34,443 bases of DNA from Chloroflexota bacterium. Its GTDB lineage: Bacteria > Chloroflexota > Dehalococcoidia > E44-bin15. Under the pieces are notes generated by a model. It saw only the letters and a program-made list of their open reading frames with translations. It did not search any database and was not told the origin of the DNA. This document shows, piece after piece, positions 22,464-29,099 of the stretch. The stretch spans positions 1 to 34,443 of the forward strand of contig DAOUOW010000008.1 in the NCBI GenBank assembly GCA_030626475.1, in the 5' to 3' direction. Both the position numbers and the translations under genes were made by a program. Each line of letters opens with the position of its first letter. Position 1 is the first letter of the stretch.

Positions 22464-24616
22464 TATTCCTCCCTGACCTGATAGATGATAACTCCCTCGT
22501 CCTCAAACGCCACATCCATGAAATCGCCAAACTTGAGCAAACCCCCGGTTTCGTATCTCGCCCGTTCCAATGCACCGATGTAGACGTATTCCACATCATA
22601 TTTTCTCATGAGATCGATCGCTTCGCTATGATCCACGGTATTATAGATGGTGTCCACATCCCTCGTTCTCTCTTCTACTGCGACCCAATCACCACGCCAC
22701 ATCAGCTCGTGATTTGGCCAGCCAATTACTGTTGGCAATCCAGTCATCGCTGAAATATGGGAGCTGTACTTATAGGGGATTCCTGGGGCCTCGAGAATTA
22801 CTGGCAAACCCTCTATTTCTTCATTTATCCACTGGATGGCTTCATAGTCGCCTTTGTTTATGGACTCGATATAGGCTGTCCCGTCCAGGGTCCCACTGTT
22901 AATCCCGAAAAAGGTATGTCTGCCGCTGGTCCAGCTTGTGGTGGCGGCTATGGGATGAATCGACGCGGCCAGTATTAGTAAAAGCAATACGCTGAACCAG
23001 GCAATCTTTATCTTACCCTTAAGCCCATGCAAAAGAGAAAGAACAGCATACGCCGCAGCTATGCCGAAGAAAATCCATATTCCAAAGTAGAGCTTCAAAA
23101 TGGTATTGAATCTCTCAAAGGGCGGGCCGAAACTATCATTGATATAGAAAAGGTCGCAAAATAGCATCAGCAATCCCCCTATGAGAATGAGAAAGAGAAT
23201 AAACCTGCGCTCCCCTTCAGGGTTCGCCTTGTGTATGTAATAAAGGGATAGCAGGATCACGGGGATCGCTATTAGGAGAAGATGGAATTTCAAGAGCAAG
23301 GCTGCCAAAAGGATAGCAACGGCTATGGGAACGCCGAGCTTCCAGGGAAATGGTCTTTCTCTCCCCAGCACAGCAAAGAAAGAAACCAGAACAAAGGAAA
23401 AGAGGGCGAATATCTCCAGAAAGCCTGCTAGAGACGTCCTCTCCGTGACCAAGCCGAGGCCGTCAATTGCCCCGTAACCCCGGGAAAGGTAATAAGGGAT
23501 GTACAACAGCACACTCAAGGTAACAATGCCGACAATGGCTTTCCTATTCAGCTTCAGTAGCAGGGCGGCACCCAAGGTGAGTATCACATATACTGGATAG
23601 TCCCAGGTATGGACTAGGGAAAGAAAGCCCAGACAAATGCCTAATATGAAAACATCTATCAGCCATCCCCATCGTGTTTGAATCCCGGTGGAGCTAGATT
23701 TTTTGAACAGGGCAAAGATCAGGGTGATGAACATGATTTGAAACGGGATTGCTATAAGCCAGGCATTGAGGTCTGCTTTAAGAAGGCCCTGGTAGGGATA
23801 GAAGTTCAGAGCGCCGGGAATGATGTGGTTAGCAGTCCAAAAATCGAAAGAACGCATCCAGTCAATGATGCTTGAGGCTTCTATGGGAGAATAACCCAAA
23901 ACAGTGCTGTTAAAAATATAGCCGATGAATTGAAACGCTCCAGATATATAACCCACAAAGCAGACGAAGATGGCGGTGACCAATCCATATAATTTCCTTC
24001 GCGTTATGTTGTAACCCAGGCCATAAGAAGCAGTCATCGCCAGGGCGATGAAGGTCGCCCCCGCCAGATTGTAGGATATCGCTGCTGGCACATGGGAAAG
24101 CAGGCTTAGATTGGCTATCAGGAGATGACCGCCATAGTAATACGATATGCTTTCACCGGCAAACCAGGGGTCGGCAGGTGGGAAATAGTCGCCCCTCAAA
24201 ATCGATTGAGTGAAGCCGAAATTCATGTAATGCTCTGAATAGGCGAAGTAAATGTCGGGGTTTTGCATCTGAACGATTACGAATATGAGAAAGGAGGCGG
24301 TAAAGATCAACTCGGTGATCAATATCGATTTTCTGTTCACTCTTACTAAGCTGCTCAGTTGCTTTCTGCCGAGGAACAGAGAAATGGCGCCGAGGAGGAT
24401 AAGGGAGGTTAAAAGGCTGATGTATCCGAAGGGAAGCAAATGGAGGCTGGAAATCAGCCAGCAGAGGAATGTCAGCAACACTATCCCCACCAGTTTAGAG
24501 ATGGCGTAGCCTCTATCGGCTAAACTGCTGCATACTCTAGATACCAGGGGAAAGCTTAGCCAGCCAATGACTTCTACTATTAGCCACCAGCATATAACAT
24601 ATCCGACCTGCATCAT
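22463..24616 (-). CDS. DUF2298 / YYY-domain multi-spanning membrane protein
   Basis: 717 residues with about 14 hydrophobic helices up to residue 560 and an extracytoplasmic C-terminal domain. The YYYGGHLL segment (in ESISYYYGGHLLIAN) is the YYY motif of the Chlor_Arch_YYY family (DUF2298), and the loop before it (YFPPADPWFAGE) is also typical. The C-terminal part (GLPTVIGWPNHELMWRG, then DVEYVYIGALERARY) resembles soluble domains of large glycosyltransferase-like membrane proteins. The function is unknown; the family occurs beside Agl23-like proteins and is thought to act in protein or lipid glycosylation. ATG-ATG start with a poor ribosome site (TAGGG), 37 nt downstream of ftsY on the same strand. 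Confidence 0.87.
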   Translation of the reverse strand: MMQVGYVICWWLIVEVIGWLSFPLVSRVCSSLADRGYAISKLVGIVLLTFLCWLISSLHLLPFGYISLLTSLILLGAISLFLGRKQLSSLVRVNRKSILITELIFTASFLIFVIVQMQNPDIYFAYSEHYMNFGFTQSILRGDYFPPADPWFAGESISYYYGGHLLIANLSLLSHVPAAISYNLAGATFIALAMTASYGLGYNITRRKLYGLVTAIFVCFVGYISGAFQFIGYIFNSTVLGYSPIEASSIIDWMRSFDFWTANHIIPGALNFYPYQGLLKADLNAWLIAIPFQIMFITLIFALFKKSSSTGIQTRWGWLIDVFILGICLGFLSLVHTWDYPVYVILTLGAALLLKLNRKAIVGIVTLSVLLYIPYYLSRGYGAIDGLGLVTERTSLAGFLEIFALFSFVLVSFFAVLGRERPFPWKLGVPIAVAILLAALLLKFHLLLIAIPVILLSLYYIHKANPEGERRFILFLILIGGLLMLFCDLFYINDSFGPPFERFNTILKLYFGIWIFFGIAAAYAVLSLLHGLKGKIKIAWFSVLLLLILAASIHPIAATTSWTSGRHTFFGINSGTLDGTAYIESINKGDYEAIQWINEEIEGLPVILEAPGIPYKYSSHISAMTGLPTVIGWPNHELMWRGDWVAVEERTRDVDTIYNTVDHSEAIDLMRKYDVEYVYIGALERARYETGGLLKFGDFMDVAFEDEGVIIYQVREE

Positions 24617-24653
24617 CCCTAGAACCTAACGATATACGGGGGCGATTGAAGGG

Positions 24654-25583
24654 TCAAGAGGATAGAGCCTCGATAAAGGTTTGGGCATCAAAGGGGGCTA
24701 AATCATCCAGGGCTTCGCCGGTGCCGATGAAGAGGATGGGTATCTTCAGCTCATCGCAGATGGCGAGCACGATTCCCCCCTTGGCAGTGCCATCCAATTT
24801 AGCCAGAAAGACCCCGCTAACGCCGACGGCATCGGTGAAATATCTGGCTTGGCTGAGGCCATTCTGCCCCGTGGTGGCATCGAGGACCAGAAGCACCTCG
24901 TGGGGCGCTGTGGGATCGCTTCTGGCCGCCACTCGCTTGATCTTCTTCAGCTCCTCCATCAGGTTGAACTTGGTATGGAGACGCCCTGCGGTATCGATGA
25001 TCACCACATCCACATGGCGACTTTTTGCCGCCTCAAGGCTATCGAAGACCACCGCCCCGGGGTCGGCGCCGGGCTGATGGCAGATAACGTCAGCTCCGGC
25101 ACGCTGCCCCAGTATCTTAAGCTGATCGATAGCCGCTGCCCTGAAGGTATCGGCGGCAGCCATGATAACTTTCTTCCCCTGCTCCTTAAACAAGTATGCC
25201 AGCTTGGCAATGCTAAGCGTTTTCCCACCCCCATTTACGCCCACTGCCAGGATTACTGTCGGTACTGAGGCAGAGAGAGATATGGGCTGTGTCGCTTCTC
25301 TAAGGGCATTATCCACCTGTAACATGCTCACCATCTCCTCTTTCAGGGCTGAGCGTATCTGGGGGCCTTCCTCAATCTTCTCCCTTTCCACCCTGGCCCT
25401 CACCCGCTCCAGGAGCTCGGTGGTGGTGCGTACCCCCACATCGGCGGAGATGAGAAGCTCCTCCAACTCCTGCCACAGCGCCTCATCCACGGCGGCGCGG
25501 TCAAAGAGGTGCACCACCTTGCGGAACCAGCCCTCCCTGCTGCGCCTCACCCCTTGCTCTGTCTTTTCCAATTTTTCCGCCAT
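24654..25583 (-). CDS. ftsY: Signal recognition particle receptor FtsY
   Basis: SRP-receptor GTPase that brings ribosome-nascent chain complexes to the translocon at the inner membrane. Length 309 residues from the ATG at 25583, chosen for its GAGG site; the ATG 33 nt upstream has none. It has a short N region without the long acidic A domain, then the NG domain. The G1 loop is GVNGGGKTL (115-123), where the usual motif is GVNGVGKTT; the Leu after GKT is unusual. Remaining motifs: AADTFRAAAIDQL, IIDTAGRLHTK (G3), AKLDGTAKGG (G4 region, with Ala instead of Thr) and GTGEALDDLAPFDA. It is otherwise a full FtsY. The next gene downstream is the DUF2298 gene, so membrane protein genes cluster here. 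Confidence 0.95.
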   Translation of the reverse strand: MAEKLEKTEQGVRRSREGWFRKVVHLFDRAAVDEALWQELEELLISADVGVRTTTELLERVRARVEREKIEEGPQIRSALKEEMVSMLQVDNALREATQPISLSASVPTVILAVGVNGGGKTLSIAKLAYLFKEQGKKVIMAAADTFRAAAIDQLKILGQRAGADVICHQPGADPGAVVFDSLEAAKSRHVDVVIIDTAGRLHTKFNLMEELKKIKRVAARSDPTAPHEVLLVLDATTGQNGLSQARYFTDAVGVSGVFLAKLDGTAKGGIVLAICDELKIPILFIGTGEALDDLAPFDAQTFIEALSS

Positions 25584-25660
25584 CTCAAACCTCGCCAAGT
25601 TGTAGCATGATAGCATAGCAGCGGAGGAGGGTCAATGAGAGGAGGGTGAAGCTGATGCAA

Positions 25661-26182
25661 CTAGAGTTGCCTTCTTATTATGGAGTAATAAACACAGTCA
25701 ACAAATTCGCCGTTGAAATAATCTTCTTCTCGATGCACGCCTTCCTGAATGAATCCTGCCTTTTCATACGCTCTGATTGACCGAGGATTATTTGCTCTAG
25801 CCACAATCCAGATTCTATTGAGATCAAATTTGTCGAAAAGGTATCTAACAAGGGTTTTTAGCGCATCGGTACCATATCCTTTGCCGCAGTCCTCCTCATT
25901 ACCGATGACGATATCAAGCTCCACTCTCTTATGAACATAGTGAATATCGTTGTAGGCGACCACTCCAATTGCGACATTGTTCACCTCTATCATGAAGCAT
26001 CTTCCTTTTTCAGGGGCAGAACCATCAAAGTAATACGCCTTCCAATCAGCCCGGAACTCATCCAGAGACGGTTTCCTATCCTTGCTATACCAGTAACCAC
26101 TTTCAATTGCCCATTTGTAGAATATTGGCACCTCATCTGGCTTCATGGGTCTAAGATCGATCTTTTCCCCGCGAATCATCAT
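25661..26182 (-). CDS. GNAT-family N-acetyltransferase (RimJ/RimL-like)
   Basis: About 173 residues. The acetyl-CoA-binding motif A is NEEDCGKGYGTDALKTLVRYLF (Q/R-x-x-G-x-G/A replaced by GKGYGTD), followed by the motif B segment ARANNPRSIRAYEKAGFIQEGVHREEDYFNGEFVDCVYYS, which is very typical of RimJ/RimL-like transferases. The substrate, an N-terminal amine or a small molecule, cannot be assigned. Codons are AT-richer than in the neighbours pabC and ftsY. The start is one of the paired ATGs at 26182/26179, following an AGGGGG site; a GTG two codons earlier is less likely. It begins 16 nt after the pabC stop, so it may be read through from the pab genes. Confidence 0.85.
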   Translation of the reverse strand: MMIRGEKIDLRPMKPDEVPIFYKWAIESGYWYSKDRKPSLDEFRADWKAYYFDGSAPEKGRCFMIEVNNVAIGVVAYNDIHYVHKRVELDIVIGNEEDCGKGYGTDALKTLVRYLFDKFDLNRIWIVARANNPRSIRAYEKAGFIQEGVHREEDYFNGEFVDCVYYSIIRRQL

Positions 26183-26198
26183 TCCCACCCCCTGTGAA

Positions 26199-27074
26199 TC
26201 ACGTTAGACTGAGCCCCAGCGTTCTTTCCACCAGCTCCTTATAGGCTGCCATCAGCCTCTTGGTCACTGCTCCCGGCCTGCCTGAGCCAATGGGTTTGCC
26301 ATCGACGCTAGTTATGGGCACAATCTCCCGCACCGATGTGGTGAGGAAAGCCTCCTCCGCTTGCAGGAGGCGCTCCGCCGGGATTTCCCCCTCAACAGCC
26401 TCGATGCCCAAGGCTTGAGCCAGCTCCAGAACCGCCTCTCGCGTGATTCCAGGCAGGATGCCACTTTCCTGGGATGGGGTGAGGAGTAGTCCCCCAGCGA
26501 CGAGAAAGATATTGCTTGTGCTGCACTCGGCAATAAATCCTCTCTCATTGAGCAGGATAGCCTCCTCTGCCCCCAATGCCGCCGCTTGGGAAAGCGCGAC
26601 AAAGCTATCCAGGTAAGCGGTGGCCTTGAGCTGTGACAGCGGTGAAAGGCTGTTTCGCCTTGTACTCACTATGGCGGCGCGGATGCCCCTCCGGTAAACC
26701 TGCGGCGATGGCGGAACAAGCTTCTCGGCGGAAACGAAGACCGTGATCACGCCCGAGCTTGGAGGCGCTAAACCCCTCTCCCCAAGCCCTGCGGAAACGG
26801 TAAGCCGAACCCGGGCGTCTTTGAGCCGGTTAGCCTCCAGCGTATCATAGATAGCCTGCTCCAGGTCATAGGCCTCAAGCTCAGAGGCAAGGGCGAGCAT
26901 CGCTGCGGAACGCCGTAGCCGAGCCAGGTGTCGGTCGAGGCGAAAGATGCGCCCGTTGTAGGAGCGCATCGTCTCGAAGAGACCGTAGCCGTAAAGGAAG
27001 CCGCGGTCAAGGGGCGAGAGCTTGGCCTCTTGAGCAGGCACCAGCGTCCCATTGAGGTAAACGATCCCCTCCAT
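26199..27074 (-). CDS. pabC: Aminodeoxychorismate lyase (class IV aminotransferase fold), PabC
   Basis: PLP enzyme of the class IV aminotransferase fold, 291 residues. Family features are FLYGYGLFETMRSYNGRIFRLDRHLARL near the N-terminus, the PLP-lysine region SPLSQLKATAYLDSFVALSQA and the segment EEAILLNERGFIAECSTSNIFLVAGGLLLTP. Sequence alone does not separate ADC lyase from branched-chain or D-amino acid aminotransferases. It is placed directly after pabB and pabA on the same strand (9 nt after pabA) and would release pyruvate from aminodeoxychorismate to give p-aminobenzoate, so PabC is the best reading. The ATG is preceded by TAGGAG. Confidence 0.85.
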   Translation of the reverse strand: MEGIVYLNGTLVPAQEAKLSPLDRGFLYGYGLFETMRSYNGRIFRLDRHLARLRRSAAMLALASELEAYDLEQAIYDTLEANRLKDARVRLTVSAGLGERGLAPPSSGVITVFVSAEKLVPPSPQVYRRGIRAAIVSTRRNSLSPLSQLKATAYLDSFVALSQAAALGAEEAILLNERGFIAECSTSNIFLVAGGLLLTPSQESGILPGITREAVLELAQALGIEAVEGEIPAERLLQAEEAFLTTSVREIVPITSVDGKPIGSGRPGAVTKRLMAAYKELVERTLGLSLT

Positions 27075-27083
27075 TCAAGTCTC

Positions 27084-27674
27084 CTAAGAATTATCCCTCC
27101 ATCGGGGGCTTGAGAAGCTGAGGAAGCGGCGCAGCACCTCGTGCCCCACCTCGGTGAGGATGGATTCGGGATGAAATTGAACTCCTTCCACCACCAGATC
27201 GCGGTGGCGCACCCCCATGATCTCCCCACTATCTGTGTGCGCTGTGACCTCGAGATAAGAGGGTAGGGTTCCCGGTTTAATAGCCAGGGAGTGATAGCGC
27301 CCCCCTTCGAAGGGGTTGGGCAGACCTTGGTAAATAGTCTTGCCATCGTGGTAGATGGGCGAGGTCTTGCCATGAGTGGGCACGCCCACCCGCACGATAA
27401 GCCCGCCATAGGCATGTGCGATGCACTGATGCCCCAAACAGACGCCCAAAATGGGGGTCTTGCCCCCAAAGTGGCGCACCACATCGTTGGAAATCCCAGC
27501 CTCCAACGGAGTGCAAGGCCCGGGGGAGATCACGATGTGGCTGGGGCTGAGGGCATCGATTTCCGCTAGTGTGACCTGGTCATTGCGATAGACCACAGGC
27601 TCCCCTCCCAGCTCCCCTATATATTGAACCAGGTTATAGACGAAGGAGTCGTAGTTATCGATGAGCAGGATCAC
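27084..27674 (-). CDS. pabA: Aminodeoxychorismate synthase glutamine amidotransferase, PabA/TrpG
   Basis: Class I glutamine amidotransferase, 196 residues, supplies ammonia to PabB. The catalytic triad motifs are complete: GVCLGHQC (nucleophile Cys80 region), the SPGPCTPLEAG oxyanion loop and FHPES with the catalytic His. The N-terminal MILLIDNYDSFVYNLVQY is typical of TrpG/PabA. It starts with GTG inside the pabB stop (GTGA overlap), so the two are translationally coupled. Many bacteria use one such subunit for both anthranilate and ADC synthase; no trp genes are visible here, so the pairing with pabB favours folate synthesis. Confidence 0.93.
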   Translation of the reverse strand: MILLIDNYDSFVYNLVQYIGELGGEPVVYRNDQVTLAEIDALSPSHIVISPGPCTPLEAGISNDVVRHFGGKTPILGVCLGHQCIAHAYGGLIVRVGVPTHGKTSPIYHDGKTIYQGLPNPFEGGRYHSLAIKPGTLPSYLEVTAHTDSGEIMGVRHRDLVVEGVQFHPESILTEVGHEVLRRFLSFSSPRWRDNS

Positions 27675-29095
27675 CGTACCCCCATGGCAAGCTGCGGTGA
27701 AAGTTCAAGCGCCTCGATCAGGGCCTTAGCTTTGTCCAGGGTCTCTTGGTACTCAGCCTCAGGGTCGGAGTCATAGACAATGCCCCCGCCAACCTGAAAG
27801 TAGGCTTTGCCATCTTTGATAATGAAGGTGCGAATCACGATGTTGATGTCCATCTCGCTGCCGAAACTCAAATAGCCGATAGAGCCGGTGTAAATGCTCC
27901 TCCTTGTTGGCTCCAGTTCATCGATGATCTCCATAGCACGCACCTTGGGCGCGCCGGTGATCGAGCCTCCGGGAAAGGTAGCCTTCAACAGATCAATCCG
28001 GTTCTTATCCTCACGGAGTCTGCCTACCACCGTGGAAGTGAGATGGAATACGGTGGCATAGGTCTCGAGGAGGCAGAGTTCGCTCACCCTTACCGTTCCA
28101 TAACGACAAACTCGGCCCAGGTCATTTCTTTCCAGGTCCACGATCATCACATTCTCCGCCCGGTCCTTGATGCTGTGGAGAAGTTCCTGAGCCAGGGCTT
28201 CATCCTCCGCTGCAGACCTCCCCCGGGGACGAGTCCCCTTGATCGGGCGCGTCTCCACCATGTCGCCCCGGACTCGAAGAAACCTCTCCGGCGAGGCGCT
28301 GACAACGGTTACCCCATCGAAGTTGAGGTAGCTGGCAAAGGGGGCGGGATTAATCAGGCGCAATCTGCTGTAGAGTTCGTAAGGGGTGATGGGCAGAGCA
28401 GCCTCGAAGCGCTGTGACAGGTTAACCTGGAAGATGTCCCCGGCACAAATGTATTCCCTGGCAGCAGCTACCGCTTTGACATACTCCTCATGGGTGAAGT
28501 TGGAATGCAAGACCACTTTCTTCGAACTAGGTGCCATCTCAGAATAATGTGTCTCAGCTATCTTGTCTTTCAGCTCATCAAGGCGCTCCTGGGCCCGCCT
28601 CACCCTTTTCCCCTCCTCCAGTTCGGGGAAACCAGTGGAGACGATATATGCCTTCCCCTCCAGGTTGTCGAAGGCGAGGATGGTATCATAGAAGGCAAAG
28701 TAGCACTCCGGGAGCTGGAGGTCATCGATGGCAGTGGCGGGCAAGCGCTCGATGAAGTGGCACAGGTCATAGCTGAAGTAGCCCACCGCACCGCCGATGA
28801 GAGGGATGGGGGATGAGGACGAGTCCAGCGCATATTTCTCCAGCAGCTCGCCCAGCACATCGAAAGGATTGCCCTCAATTATCTCCTCCCTATCACCGTG
28901 AAGAAGGGCGATTCGCTCACCACAGCTTTTTAGAACGAGAAAAGGGTCGCTGCCGATGAAGGAGTAGCGCCCCAGCTTTTCCCGGTCCATTCCGCTATCG
29001 AGAAAGAAGCTGAAAGGTCTATCCTTAAACGCCTCAAACGCCTGAGGAGGGCTGAGAGGGGTGGCAACCTCCTCCATCACAATGTCGCGCTTCAT
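27671..29095 (-). CDS. pabB: Aminodeoxychorismate synthase component I, PabB
   Basis: Chorismate-binding enzyme, 474 residues, adds ammonia to chorismate to form 4-amino-4-deoxychorismate. The motif ETRPIKGTRPRG has the Lys of PIKGT, which in PabB forms an adduct with chorismate; anthranilate synthase TrpE has Ala there, so PabB is the better call. Other conserved blocks: SAGDIFQVNLSQRF-like (CAGDIFQVNLSQRF), ENVMIVDLERNDLGRV, TFPGGSITGAPKVRAMEIIDELEP and YTGSIGYLSFGSEMDINIVIRT. ATG start just 4 nt after the restriction enzyme's stop, with a GGAG site inside the end of that gene, so expression may depend on it. p-Aminobenzoate feeds tetrahydrofolate, the methyl carrier of the acs pathway. Confidence 0.94.
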   Translation of the reverse strand: MKRDIVMEEVATPLSPPQAFEAFKDRPFSFFLDSGMDREKLGRYSFIGSDPFLVLKSCGERIALLHGDREEIIEGNPFDVLGELLEKYALDSSSSPIPLIGGAVGYFSYDLCHFIERLPATAIDDLQLPECYFAFYDTILAFDNLEGKAYIVSTGFPELEEGKRVRRAQERLDELKDKIAETHYSEMAPSSKKVVLHSNFTHEEYVKAVAAAREYICAGDIFQVNLSQRFEAALPITPYELYSRLRLINPAPFASYLNFDGVTVVSASPERFLRVRGDMVETRPIKGTRPRGRSAAEDEALAQELLHSIKDRAENVMIVDLERNDLGRVCRYGTVRVSELCLLETYATVFHLTSTVVGRLREDKNRIDLLKATFPGGSITGAPKVRAMEIIDELEPTRRSIYTGSIGYLSFGSEMDINIVIRTFIIKDGKAYFQVGGGIVYDSDPEAEYQETLDKAKALIEALELSPQLAMGVR

Positions 29096-29099
29096 GCTT

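Noticed and set aside
27746-28417. 223-codon open frame on the + strand opposite pabB
   Set aside because: Antisense of pabB; no ribosome site and no motif.
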